Source of the DNA: Anthoceros angustus
Lineage: Eukaryota > Streptophyta > Anthocerotopsida > Anthocerotales > Anthocerotaceae
Direction: 5' to 3'
DNA: 64,000 bases
Assembly: GCA_010909165.1 (NCBI GenBank)
Contig: MU008153.1
Span: forward strand, 806,001 to 870,000
Shown: positions 1 to 12,275 of the stretch, one piece after another
How the letters are laid out: each line of letters begins with the position of its first letter
How positions within the stretch are numbered: position 1 is the stretch's first letter
Translations under genes and position numbers: made by a program
The notes under the pieces: model-generated
Told to the model about the DNA's origin: nothing
The model's database searches: none
Seen by the model: only the letters and a program-made list of their open reading frames with translations

Positions 1-2500
1 TATTGATGAATTTACTATACAAAAACTCTACTACGAACGACTAGTTGATAGTCGTACACGAGACTTGAGTGTTACCTTATGCAAGAATGACCTAATACGA
101 TGACATAATCCTAAGCATCTTTGCCTTATCTTCCTCTCCGAACCCTCATATTGTTGGTTAGGAGTAAAACATTCACGAGTGGGTGTTTGTGATTTCTTCA
201 CTTTTTTTTTCATGGTCAATTGCTACCTCGTCAAAGTGGGCACTCTTAACCTTCCCAACATTCTCACTAGCGAAATTTTGTAAAAAAAATAATTAAAAAA
301 ATTAAATATAAAACACGAGATCTACATTGTGTGATGAATCCTTGTACTTATCTACCTATCTATCTAGTTCAGAATTCAAGGTTTAGATGGGCGATCGCCG
401 GACGTAGTGCCCTCTACAGGGTTGTTCCCCCTTTTGGTTGTGGGCAGATGGGATTTGCCATTTCCTTTTTTACATAAAGTCTCCACGTTCTCGTTAAAAA
501 TTCTATAAAATTGAGAAATCAAACCTCCTTCTTGGTCTAGATTCTTTGCTTCTTTAGGTACACCTAACAGACCATACATTAGAGTCATGGCTAAAGGGCT
601 ACAAGGCCAGCCTATTTTTCGACATTTTTATTATTATTTATTATAGTTGCGTGTAACTTCGATTTGGTCGAGCTTAAAACGGACGGGTGGGTTGGTAGCC
701 GCCTCGGGGTCGGACACGGAACCGTGTCCGAACCGCAAGCAAGCGCGCTCGTGTTTCACCCACCCCCCACGGGAGCCCGGTCCGGCCACGTGGGGCGGGC
801 GCCGACCGGCGAGCGGCGACCGGAGACCGGCGACCGGGGACGGGCGACCGGCGCCGCCGTACAAGGCACCTGAGCGACTCCGGGGGACCCAGCAGCGGGG
901 GCTGCCTCCGCCAACCGGTCTCCGGCGAAACCGGCAAAGCCGGCGTAATGGGCTCATATGTCTGGACCACGGGCCGGTTTTCTATTGCCTCACCAACCTC
1001 CGCCATTCACCTGGCAAGTTCAAATGTTCAACTTTATATTTCTTAGTACCCACATACCCGCACCAACACGACCTTCGTGGCCATACTTCGCGGTGCTGCT
1101 CTATGGTGCTCCCCGTCATCCCTCCTCCCTCACAATTCTAGACGTTACTCCAGGCTGTTTAATGATTAAAAAAATCAAATTCTATATAATAAAATATAAA
1201 TAATAATAAAATAACATCGTTCTCTTAGTCTTGGTAGTGAAACAAAGATGCCCTTCAAGACGGCAACTATTGAGACCGGGAAGCCCATGTGCTTGTGAAA
1301 GCCGGCAAGGAAGGTGCGATCTACCAAACACAAGCCAATTACAGCCACAAAGAGGCTGGACCCAACTTAACCTCAAACCGAATCTTGTGAAGCTGGAAGG
1401 AGCCAAGGAGCCTGTTGCCCACATTTGGAGGACCCACAAAATGGAACTCATGGTCGGCCCAAATCAGGTCTGTGGTAGATCGGTACGAGGAATCGGTCGA
1501 CCATGTCAGGTACATGAAAGGCTTGGGCCATCCATTACTTTGTACCGGGCCATGGGCGAAACTCCGGCGGCGAAACGTGGTCCCATCAAATCCTCCTCGG
1601 GATCGCCTTGTCAGACGTGGTTTACTTTCTTTCCCGCTTTTCCGCTTCTTTTCTTCGGATGTCTCCTCCCGTCTGTAAGTTTCTAATGATTGAAAGAAAC
1701 TCCGTTTCCTGAACCCAACGCCGAAGTAGCCGGCGCATCCACTCCGGCTAAAATTGACGCCATCAATAACGCGGCTGCCTTTTCTCGGAAAAAGCCAGCA
1801 TCGCCGGCTCTAAAACAGGGAGGTGTGGTACACGGGGTAGCAACGAGCCCGGATGCCTTTAGTAGTCTTCATGCCTTCTGCCCGTTTTGAGTTTCCTTGG
1901 GATCTACCTCATCGCAATCATTGGGAAAATAAGCAACCCCGTTACTGCTCCGTTTGGTGATTGGACTTGTTTATTGCATGGCAGCTTTCTTGTCTAACAT
2001 AGGTATTCAAATTATTAGAAAGGATTATTATATTATTATGTTATAAAACTATGTTCATGTAAGAATTTGAGCAAATAGGGTCTTCGGAGATTCCATGTAA
2101 ATATGCGATCAATTTTACTGAAAATAAGAAAATAAGCAAATATGCAGACACCAAACTACTATTTTCCTAGCATGTGCAATGAGGAACCAAGACATTAGAT
2201 TAACTAGCTTGCAATATCCATAATGACCCTCTCTTCATGGAGCCCCAATGGCTGAGTCGGTTCAATGGAAAAGGAGGTTCATTGAACTTGTGAGTCTTGT
2301 AGCATTTCCCTATATCGAGCTGATTGCACACATAGGATGTGGGTTCTTTGCATTTAGCCTTTCTAGTTGAGAATTTCAAGTGTTAGTACACTTAGATATT
2401 TCTGTGGAGAATTTCAAGTCTAGTGCATTTGGGTCTTATACCTAGATTTCCTGTCAATAAATATTTTAATTTATTTACATTAATTTTAATAGACTATTAT
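1..2500. other. Intergenic, no supported gene
   Basis: I see no gene here. Short open frames occur on both strands but none resembles a known family or shows a coherent exon chain. The stretch at about 630-950 is strongly GC-rich and gives overlapping open frames in several phases, which is expected of GC-rich repeats. About 1,960-2,520 is AT-rich and featureless to me. Confidence 0.5.
808..862. repeat. GC-rich short tandem repeat (GGCGACCGG-like)
   Basis: Degenerate 9-10 bp units (gcgaccgg, gagaccgg, gcgaccggg) run head to tail. The repeat explains the long open frames on both strands here. Confidence 0.6.
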
Positions 2501-2616
2501 ATACCTCCAACAACGTTGTGGAGACATATGTCCATACTGGTGATTTGGAAGGGTTAATAGGAGACCATGACAAGCCAATCTTCCTCGAATAGGATACCAT
2601 TGAACTGCACTTTTGT

Positions 2617-2990
2617 ACATGGGATCCGCAAAGTGAGCAGCATAATCTCATACCAACATGCTACTCCGATGAACATGGGATCTGCAAAGTGAGCAGCATA
2701 TCTTTCCAAGTGTCGCGTTTGTATCTTGGATATGACTAAATCGAAGTGTGTTGTCTTAGGCACCGTCTTCGAAATGGAAATGTCATTCCAGCTTGCACTT
2801 TTCTCGGACATGTCAAATTCAAATGTGAGTCGTCTCGAGCCTTGTCTTCGAAATGGCAATATCATTCAAACCCGCGCTTATCTCGGATATAACAGCTCCA
2901 AATGAGTTGTCTCAAGGCATTTGTCTTTCGAAATAGATGTAATGTCGTTCCAAGTTCTGACTCGCGCGCATCTGGGATATGACAAATCAC
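2617..2990. repeat. Minisatellite, ~80-bp units plus a ~45-bp direct repeat
   Basis: The phrase 'gcaaagtgagcagcat' occurs twice (about 2,627 and 2,683). It is followed by about 3.5 diverged units of roughly 80 bp, each with a 'gtcttcgaaatgg'-like start and a 'ctcggatatgac'-like end. No coding function is apparent. Confidence 0.7.
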
Positions 2991-3958
2991 ACACACCACC
3001 ACAAAGTTATGGGGGACATGATCTCCATGTTCCTGATGGGAGGAGCGCAAGAATTCTGACAGCGGCAAGCTACGTAGACACATATTGCATTTTACACCTT
3101 CCACCCAGAGGTGGAGGCTCACGATAGTGGAGACAGGAGAGCTTGGGTTCACGTGAGAAGGGACGTGTGAGGGTCGGGTCACTTGAGATGCCTCCTCGGC
3201 CTGCGTTCCCACTGAGCGTGCTGCGTGACGCCCTGGCCCCTCATCCATGGTGGTGGGCACTCGGCTGGCCGTGGCATCAACACCATGGAGTACATATATG
3301 TATGTACATCCCACCCGAGCTCTTTCCCCATCGAGCTTCACGTGAGGCAAAAGGCTGCAGCTCCGGACAAAGGGAGCCGGACGGCATTGACCCCCAGTCG
3401 TTCCAACGGGGGGGCCTGGCGACGTGGATCCCTCCATGTCTGCCCTCCGTCCAGAGCTTGTAGATACATACTTCGTGTTCGCTTGGAGGCAAGTGGACTG
3501 TGACGAGATAAGCCATAGCCACAGTGATCCGAGGTCAGGCGTTATACTAGCGTACAGCCTGCAGCCAGGGCAGGGCCGGAGGGCATCATCACGATTCCTC
3601 ATGAACATCATCAACCCCCTTCTTTAATGTTCTGCTCCTGGTGCCCAAACCCTAGTCCCGGAGCGGACACCGACGCTCTTCAAGGCAAAGCCGCGTTTGA
3701 TGCGAGCGGCAGCCACCACATACTTCCGTAACGACGATCGCCTCCGCTTGCCTTGATGGGAGCAAAACAAATGCCATTCCTGCCCACACGACACCAAAAA
3801 GCGCCGCAGGACCTCGGATCTTGAAACCCTGATTGCTATCCCGCAGGATTTGGCAAGCTCAGAGGGCGCTGTTAATGCTCCTCGCATCCTCCTGCAGGAA
3901 TTGCAGAGGTTTGATAACAAGGGCAGGACTTGGCGGCCTCTGCCGCTCCCCCATCCGC
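2991..3958. other. Intergenic, no supported gene
   Basis: Overlapping open frames occur on both strands (a minus-strand frame of 250 codons spans 2,862-3,614). Composition and lack of any recognisable domain give no support for a protein. It could be a decayed mobile element. Confidence 0.4.
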
Positions 3959-4492
3959 CAAATCCGCCGTGGCATGGCATGCCTATGTCGTCCCATACCT
4001 CTCTCTACAAAGCCATACAAAGCCATACAGCGCCGTAACCGCCGTATTTTGCCGGGGACTGACGCCCGTGACCCCAAGCACACTTACCGCGCACCAAAAC
4101 GGGGCAGGCATCTAAACCGTGCGTGGGGGCTAGACCGTGCGGGAGTGCGAACCAAGTGCAGGATTTAAACCGTGCAGGACTCGATGTCGAATTATCGCAT
4201 ATGTACTTAACCTAAAGCAAGCACATTTGCCGGCCAAGCAAGCTTGCTTCAAACTATGGAGTGCGCGCTGAAGGTACAAGTCCCAGCACTAAGACATATG
4301 GAGTGCATGCTTTACTATTAAATATCTGGTCATGGGGCTTGCTGATATATTGGCTAGTTGTAAGGGTGGCTGATATACCAAAAAAGATTTTGAAGCTGCT
4401 ACTATACCAAAGAAGATTGGATGTTTGATCAATTTTGTTATTATGTAGTTGCATCAAATCCTTCTTCACCAAGGACCATTTATGGATCCACA

Positions 4493-4815
4493 GAGAAAGA
4501 GAAACAACACACAAACCTCATCATGCCAGCATACATTCATACAACCCTAAGAGGAACAACACACAAACCTAGATTATGTCAGCATACATTCATACAAGCC
4601 TAAGAGAAACAACACACAGACCTAAATTAATTATGTCAGCATACATTCATACAATCCTATTCTCCTGCCATCATCTATTAACTCCTCTGTGTGGAGTACG
4701 GTTGTATGAATTAACTCCTTTTCTCCTGCCATCATCCATTAACTCTATGTGTGGAATAGGGTTGTGTGAATGAACTCCTTCTCTCCTGCCATCATCGATT
4801 AACTCCTCCGTGGAT
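4493..4815. repeat. Two adjacent minisatellites (~58 bp x3, then ~62 bp x3)
   Basis: From about 4,493 to 4,655 three units share 'cagcatacattcatacaa' and 'aacaacacaca'. From about 4,667 to 4,815 three units share 'ctcctgccatcat' and 'attaactcc'. Both lie inside the inverted-repeat element. Confidence 0.75.
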
Positions 4816-5111
4816 GGCAAGAGAATATTACCTACAGAATCACCTCAAAGGCCGGCTGACTTCCATTCCACTCCTTGCAGAAGAAAAAAATCATCCCTGC
4901 CCACCTCCCGCCCACGCCGTGCCGCCCCTCTACCTCCGGTCCGCGCTCTCCCGGCTTCATTTGCACCTGGCCCCCAGGCCCGCGCCCAGGCTTTGAAAAA
5001 AGCTTGAGCATGCCATGGCGACGGGGTTGAGATGCCTTCTGATCCCCGCTGCCGGCTTGCGCGCTGTCTGTGTCGTACGCTCGGCCTTCTCTTGTTTTGA
5101 AAGAACTCGCG

Positions 5112-5147
5112 CACGGTAGTGACTACCACAAGGTAGTCACTACCGTG
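5112..5147. other. Perfect hairpin, 16-bp stem and 4-nt loop
   Basis: 'cacggtagtgactacc' is followed by loop 'acaa' and the exact reverse complement of the stem. It lies inside the inverted-repeat element near its right arm. No role is evident. Confidence 0.85.
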
Positions 5148-5338
5148 TGATATGTCCGCGCACGGTTTAGATGCATGCACATTTTCACACCGTGCGATAT
5201 GCATGCTTGAGTTATGCCCGTCGGTCCCCGGCAAAATACAACGCTTACGACGCCGTTTGTGGTGGCCCTGTGCACACGGAGAACCGTTCAGACAGATACG
5301 AGCTTGGCCGGGGCATGGCATGCCACGGCGGATTCCAC

Positions 5339-8300
5339 ACGCGCGAAGGATTTATCGCTTGGGAGCCTGGGACACAGGCCCCGCACCTGCATGCCGCAAT
5401 TCTGTGTGATGACCGAGCTTGACCGAGCTCTGGCCATGGCAGCTAGGGCTTGCGGCCGAAGTAGACAAGTAGATACAGTATGTACCGACTTTGTCTGGTC
5501 ACACAGACTGCAGAAACGCCGGATGCATACCTACACAAATGTAATTCCATTTGCGGAGTGAAAAACACACCGATGGCCGATGGAGCTTGTCGGACCTAGA
5601 TGTGGTGAGCTCGCCGTACAAGGAGGTTTTCGGGAGACGGGTTTTAGTATCGGTGTGCGCGAGACGCAAGTCAGGATGAAATCATCAAAAGGACAGGTCT
5701 TCGTGGAGACAACGTGATGTCAGCCTGCGTGTCCGCCCGCACAGACTGCTAGCGTAAAGAAACCCGAAGCAGAGCGGACTTGGACTGGAGGAGGAGGCCA
5801 CATTAGGAGTCCTCGTGGCAGGTAGTGGCGGCTCATCAGGGAGCCTCCGGAATGATCCTCCATTCTATCTGTGAGAATAGTGCATTGTGAGCAAATTCTT
5901 ACCTCTTCTGTCAGACCTGAAACCTGAAAGCGCGACACCTTCTTTCGATGCTTGTTGTGCCGTCTCAACCAAATCCAAATGGAAGCCAGACTCTGGTTCC
6001 AGCAAAGACAAGTTCTTCAGTTGTTTGTTTTGTGTGAACCCTCAATGCAGCGCGAGGTTTCTTTCAATGCTCTCTTTTTTGTGTGAACCCTCAATGGCGA
6101 GACCTGCTTTCACGTTTCTTCTGCGTGAGGAACTGGAGGCGCAAGACCACCTTTCGCTGTTCAGTGAAAACCGCTAGTTCAAATAGCAGTGGACAAATGC
6201 AAGACCATGAGATATTGCTTTCCAGAGAGAATTGTGCTTTTGCATGAGGATTGTGGACGCGTCGTGTTTCAGTCACTCCTTTCATAGTCGCGAGACCTTC
6301 TTTCAGTCATTCATTCATTCAGATTATGAGGTTTCCAACCTTTCCTTCGATCATTCCTTCAGTCGGTGGCAAATCCAGGTGTGAACACAAGAATGAGGGT
6401 GACGAGTCACGACGTCCGGGGTTTGGGATCCGGCATCTCCCACAGACTCTTCCTTCCTCAACCAACCCGAGAGAGCGAGCTGGTGGAGGTCGCTCAGGGC
6501 CGTCAGTCCTGGAGGAGACACAGGAAAGCTGGCGCACTGCGAGCCGCTGCTTTTCCCAGCGACAACTCTTACCAGCATCCGCTAACAAGAGGACCGACTG
6601 GTCCCGAATCCCGTCTTCTCCGACTCCGTTTCCGTATTCCGCACTCCGCTTGCCAGGTCATATCTGGATGCAGCTCTCTTGCCCTCGGGGTACGTCAGGA
6701 GTTTTTTATTGCTTTCTGCCGAATCCCGATTGCTGGCACTGACACTTTCGCTTTTCCTTTTTCCTCCAGGACTGTCGACTGTGGCGCTTTTGCAGACGGT
6801 GTGCCGAACTGGTGACGTTGGTGAAACAAGGCTGAAATCACCGCTTCTTGATGACGTCCTGCCATGGCCAGATGTGTGAGAGAGACTCCACTGCAGTGAA
6901 TCAAAGCGAGCAGAGCAAGCACAGAAGAGCAAAGGTGACCTTTTCCTTTTGTTTCCCTCGCCCCCTTTCCAGAGTCACCGTATAGCCCCTTCGCTTTCCG
7001 TTCAAGGCGGTTGCAAGCCTTCTTCTCCGGAGTCTGACACATGAATGCTGCAGCGGGACCTGGCAATCATCATATTGTAATGTGTTGCTGCCCGAGCGTC
7101 GGGACAGGTGGAGCTTTGCAATGGCCATGCGATGCTGGCAGCTGGACCATTATGGAATGGTTCTGAACTTGCTCCTCCTCATGGGCTTCCGTTTGCCACG
7201 CTTTCCGGTTTGGCACCGTCCTGTAAGCAATCATCTCCCTACCAGAACCTGGTGAATGGAAGAAACTACCGAGCTCACCAGCACACACAAGGCCAAGGTG
7301 AGTCTGTCCATGGCAGTGCAGGAGTTTCGGGTCATGGTATGATGAGATCCCAGTGAACTCGAGCTTGCAGCAGCAGTTCCAGGTAACCCTAAAGTAGAGC
7401 TGTTGCAAGGGACTCGGGGTCTTCCTCATGTCCGAAGCAAGGGCTTATAGAAGGCTTCAGCATGCCGACTCTGATCCAGCTCCCAGCATCACATGCAATG
7501 GAGCATATTACATATTTTTTGGTTTCGGCAAGCTTTAAGGGATCAAAGTGGAGGTGTGGCAGGAATAAAGCAAAGCGGAAGACATGATAAACGCTCTGCT
7601 CCAGGAGTGCTACTGTAACCAAGATGCTCAACGCGCTAGGTGATGACCGCTTTGCTCCAAAGCCAACAAAGAGCTCTAGAGACTCCAGGTAGACGTACAA
7701 GTCCCACAGTACATACTTTGGAAAGCGTGTGGTACAGTGGTTGGTGCTTCTCTGCACACGCCCTGATCAAAGTCACATGCTTGTCTGTTCCGGTCTGCAC
7801 CGTCTGAGAGGCTGCACCTGTACTGTGCAACGCACTAAAGCTATTAAAAGCTAGTCGACGTGTCAAGCCTCCTGGAAGGCAGTGCCACTGCTCACAGTCG
7901 GCTGGTGACTTGAATGCATATGCTGCAATGGATATGCAATGCTGCAGAATGGCACGACATGTTCTTGTCATTGTACATCCCAGCTATGTATTTTTATATG
8001 TACATATGTGCCCGCTCCTCAACATCAGGGAGAGGGATCGCAAGCTTGCAAGTTGCAATGCCCAGAGAGATCTTCCAAAGTGCATATAGAATACTTTGAG
8101 AATCGCATTGTGCGGTTGCTTTTGCTTTTGTGACACTTTGATATTAGACCACATACGTAGAGTATGCAAACATCGCCCAAACTTCCTGGGCAACCAGCTG
8201 GAGGCTGTACTTGCTGCTGTAAGGGGACGATCACGGCTTGGTCGGGCCTGGTTGGTGGCTTTATAATAATATTGAGCCTTATAAACTATGGAGGCTTGGC

Positions 8301-8486
8301 AAGCAAGTATGTATATTGAATTGTGTGGTAGGGGAAACAAGGCAGGATCTGAAGCAATTCAGGGTACGAATTGGACAGATTTGAGATGAGTTTTTCTGGC
8401 CCAGGCATGAGGTCATCCTGGTTCTCTGACCTGTATCGTATGTACATAAGCCGAATTGCTGATTTACCTTCAAGTATTACATACTA
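5339..8486. other. Long intergenic stretch, no supported gene
   Basis: Many short open frames occur but none shows a recognisable domain. A phrase like 'tttgtgtgaaccctcaatg' is directly repeated near 6,030 and 6,085. I see nothing further that I can support. Confidence 0.4.
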
Positions 8487-8820
8487 GAGAGCATACAGGC
8501 ACAAAATATGTTAAGGGCGAACTGACCAGGCATGTAAACTTCTGTACAGATGGAGCTCTTGGCAACAGGCCTCGTCAAGTCCAAAGCCGGTGGAAGACAG
8601 AGAACACGAGAGAGCATAGAGGCACAAAATATGTAAAGGGCGAACTGATCAGGCATGTAAACTTTTGTACAGATGGAGGTCTTGGCATTACAGGCCTCGT
8701 CCAGTCCCAAATCGGTAGAAGACAGAGAACACGAGAGAGCATACAGGCACAAAATATGTAAAGGGCGAACTGACCAGGCATCTAAACTTTTGTACAGATG
8801 GAGGTCTTGGCAACAGGCTC
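8487..8820. repeat. Minisatellite, ~124-bp unit, about 2.7 copies
   Basis: Units begin at 8,487, 8,610 and 8,735 with 'gagagcata(c/g)aggcac' and contain 'aagggcgaactga' and 'gtacagatgga'. Divergence between units is low. Confidence 0.85.
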
Positions 8821-10014
8821 TGTGGTAAGGACATCAAGGACTGCCTTGAAAACACCATTACCATCAACGAATGTACAGATGTATGTACATATAAAGCGAC
8901 TGCGGAATAACAACACGCCACACGTATGTCCAAGGACTCCAAGACCATCTCATCAAGGTCTTCTTTTTGCCATTCAAAGCAGCCTGAAGGATGATTGTGG
9001 AAGGCAAGGTTTTGCAAAGGTGAGTCACATGATCTCTGAGGATACCAGGGAGGTTGACATTTGAAACCGAGGTGTGCGGATTCGATGCCCACATATGTCC
9101 AGCAGCAATTAGTTAACAGCCTCTGCTGTATGTAGCCGGTACTCTCGGGTGCCTGCCCAGTACTTTGCAGCTAAGGCAACGCTGATGACGAGAACCACGA
9201 GCTCTCCCAGCAGGATATCATGATTCATCACTCATCACTTGGAAGCTGCATCCTTCCAACATGTCCTCCTCAGTCAAGTATGTAGGTTGGAGCCAGGTGG
9301 CATCAGGCACCCGTTTTCCCTGATCCAGCATTGAGCAAGGGGTTGGTGTCCGTGATCACGATGGTACATGGGGCGTACAGTCCGCCTTCTCACCCGGGTT
9401 GCAACTTGCACGTAACCTGCTACATCGAAGTCGACAGGTACGGAACTTAGTTCTGCATTGCGTGATCTGCATATGCGTCTGCTTTATTGTGTATCTCGAT
9501 GACTGGGTGATCCCATTCTATGTTCCAATACCCCCAAAAACGCGCGTCGTCTTATCTCCAGCTGCAAGTGAGTAGAACCCGATAGCATTTCCTGCTAGAA
9601 ATGTAGCCACTGGGTAGCGCGTATCGTCCATTCTGCGGTTCCTGACCCGCAGTTTCTGGCACAGCTCTCCGTCCTTGATATGCGGCGTTCTTAGCGATGC
9701 ATTGGGCGAAGCGTTTCAACTCCGACCAGCAGTTCCATGTAACTTCACACAAACCCTTGACTCCTCGAGGCGAGAGGTAAGAGGCGCTCGGACAGAGCGT
9801 ATAAGGCAGGATCCATGTGCCTCCAGGCAGAGGGGCACACATGTAGAGCCTCGCGAGTAGCAGGGAGGCGCATGCCTCGAGGCCGTGCAGCTGGATTTCC
9901 TGACACCCATAGTTGCAAACACTGTCTGGGATTGACATGCATGTGTTCACTGTGATACACACGCCGGAAGCGCGTCACTGTAGTTGCAGAACGACGTGCT
10001 CATGTCTTCCACTA
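8821..10014. other. Intergenic, no supported gene
   Basis: Nothing I can support. Frames on the minus strand at about 9,550-9,960 have no family resemblance that I recognise. Confidence 0.4.
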
Positions 10015-11576
10015 GAACTTTTCATTCAACTCCGTCTCCTCCGGAGGCACGCACGTGTTAACTCATCTGGCGCGATGGGCCTTGGCAATTGCAAAACAAG
10101 CACAGAACACTGCAAAACTATGCAAACCGAGAGATGCAGATCCGCACCAGCACTTTCAACTGATATCCCAAATCTCATCCATGGTCGCTGTGTCATCGGC
10201 TGCTGAATCTACACGCGTTTCTCACAAAAATTGGATGAGACCATACCCTTTGACATGCATGCTTGCGGGCCAGGTTGCTGCACTTCAAATCCACCAGAGA
10301 TGTGGAAGGGAGGGCAAACATAACATGGCCGACCTTGTGATTAGGTTAGCATCAATATCAAAGTTGCCCAAGTTGGTAAGAACGTTCATTCTCCTGGACA
10401 AAAGCTGCAGACACGTAGCCTCGTTGCGCGCATCGTTACACTGCCTGGAGAAATTCCGTTGACGTCTTTTACCCTCTTTCGTTGTGCACTTCTTCATCCA
10501 ATCCGGGTGTTCACTTTAGCATAGCAGGGTACGATTCCACCAGTGGTGATGTTTACTGGGAACTGTGTCTGGCCCACTGTAAGTCGTCTGAAAGTCACGA
10601 AGCAATCGTGTCATGCCCTGAAATGGAACTCGTGGGGGACTCTCATTTCATCTACAGTGATTACACAGGACACTTTGTTACATCGTGTTTGTAAACATCT
10701 GCTTGTTGCAGAGTAGACCTTAGCAGTAAGGGAGCATGTTAGCCATCTCACGCACAAATTGTTGCTGGTGTGCAATCACTTCCGCATCACTTCTCGAAAG
10801 AGAACCTTCACTATTGATTCAACTGCTTCACTTAGCACTGCCAGTGCCAGCCAGCCCTTCAAATTGTTCCAATGCTGGAGGGAAATAGTCTGACAGAGTT
10901 GTTCCACATTACTAAGCCTCGCAAGAAGCAGGCTTTTCATTACCTGGAGTTTCTGAGGCACTCATTGCAGCCTCCCGGCCAGGAAGAAAGCTGCCAGCAT
11001 GGAGAGTCCATCGCACCGAACAGGTTGTGACCACACGTACATATGGCTATCCACAAGGGCAGAAGTTTACAGAGAGTTCTCTCGGCACCGTCAGCTGTCT
11101 TCGATTAGTGGGACTTTGTTCTCATACTGTTGGGATGAATTGTATCATGATGTTAGTATTACTCTTCTGTTCTGAGAGTTTGCTGATAGATCCGTCCCGT
11201 GAGACTGTTTTGTAAACTGTCGGCCTCCTCCCTCTTCTGCGTCACTTCAATTTAGAGTAAAGACAATGTGTAGGCCCCTGTAAGCTGAGCAGCAATATTT
11301 GGGTAATGCAAGCCCCTGCAAAAGTGCCAAGGGCAAAGGACAAAGTGCAAAAAGGAGTACCTAGTACAGATTTGGTATATCCAGTGCATCGTGGAAACGG
11401 TGAAGACGTGGTGCTCCGTGTTGTGAGGGGTTGAGTCATCAAACAGCCCTCACGACACAGCTCCGACAATAGATAACGCCAACCATTAGAGGACTTTGCA
11501 CACCGCCGAGTCTTACGGATAACCACTTTCCGCCGAGTCTGGTCACATTGCAGGCGCCGTCCTTCCTCCTCCCCCC

Positions 11577-11584
11577 ATAAATCT
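11577..11584 (+). promoter_or_regulatory. TATA-like box of STIG1-like gene A
   Basis: 'cataaatc' lies about 140 bp before the ATG after a pyrimidine-rich run and is conserved at about 22,584 in copy B ('cataaatct'). Position and conservation suggest the core promoter. No transcript data are available. Confidence 0.4.
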
Positions 11585-11720
11585 GCGTGTGCCCATCCCC
11601 GTCAGTCAATTTTCCCTGCTTTCCTCTCCAGCTGGCGAGGTCCTTGGTTCAGCATCAGATCTGAGCTCTTGCAAGCTGTGGATTCGTGGACTGTTCGGAG
11701 GCGCACCTGATCAAGCAAAC

Positions 11721-12275
11721 ATGGCTACATTGCGTGCAACTCTGTTATGTCTCCTGATAGCTCTTTCCTCCAGTATGTGGATAGAGGGAGCTTCAGCGCT
11801 ACCTAAACGAAGCAACTGCCCGGTGTCTGGCCGGAAGGTTAGTGGAAAGTGAAGCAGCTGCTCAGGGAAGAAATGGAGATTGTCCGTCCCCTTCAGATTT
11901 CTCATAAGTGCGTGTCACGCAATGCAGCTCTGCACGGAAGTGTCACAGTCTGTGAAGCTCACCTGCTGCAAGCCAAATCCAGCTTCACCCTACGCCTACG
12001 CCAAGCACGGCTGCGTGGATCTGCGCTCCGATCCCGGTTTCTGCGGCTCTTGCACCAATCTCTGCAAGAACGGAGAGACCTGCGTGGCAGGAAAATGCGT
12101 TCCTGTGAAAGTCTGTAAATTTGCTTGCATCAAGGGGTACACCTGCTGCGACGGCCAGTGCGTCAATACTCAAGCCGACAACTACAACTGCGGGAAATGT
12201 GGCGTCTCTTGCGGACCCCCTGAGGGCCAAGTTGGGCTGCTCAAGTTCTGTTATAATGGAGAGTGCGTGATCTAG
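11721..12275 (+). CDS. STIG1-like secreted cysteine-rich protein, copy A
   Basis: Two exons, 11,721-11,837 and 11,928-12,275, give 154 residues; the intron is 90 bp with GT-AG ends and phase 0. Residues 1 to about 27 form a signal peptide with hydrophobic core LLCLLIALSSS, so the protein should enter the secretory pathway. The mature part is rich in paired cysteines: 'LTCCKP', 'GFCGSCTNLC', 'ETCVAGKC', 'YTCCDGQCV', 'NCGKCGVSC', ending 'GECVI'. The CC-x-GxCV and NCGxCGxxC pattern is that of the STIG1 family, small plant apoplastic proteins; angiosperm STIG1 acts in stigma exudate and pollen-tube growth. In a non-flowering plant the role would differ and is unknown. A close paralogue lies at 22,720. 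ATG chosen because it begins the signal peptide and is conserved in both copies. Confidence 0.9.

Larger units (their letters stand above)
3958..5338. mobile_element. Probable non-autonomous DNA transposon with terminal inverted repeats
   Basis: The segment is bounded by diverged inverted repeats. The left end (about 3,958-4,120) has 'aatccgccgtggcatggc' and later 'gtattttgccggggac'; the right end (about 5,155-5,338) has their reverse complements 'gccatgccacggcggatt'-like and 'gtccccggcaaaatac'. Arm order and spacing match (about 100-160 bp each). The interior has two minisatellites and no transposase-like frame, so it would depend on an enzyme encoded elsewhere. I could not define a target-site duplication. 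The superfamily is unknown; long diverged arms suggest a Mutator-like or foldback type, which is inference. Confidence 0.5.

Noticed and set aside
634-1141. Long overlapping open frames on both strands
   Set aside because: They lie in GC-rich tandem repeats, overlap in several phases and show no domain or splice context.
2862-3614. A 250-codon minus-strand frame
   Set aside because: No recognisable motif, biased composition, overlaps minisatellite units at one end and opposing frames along its length.
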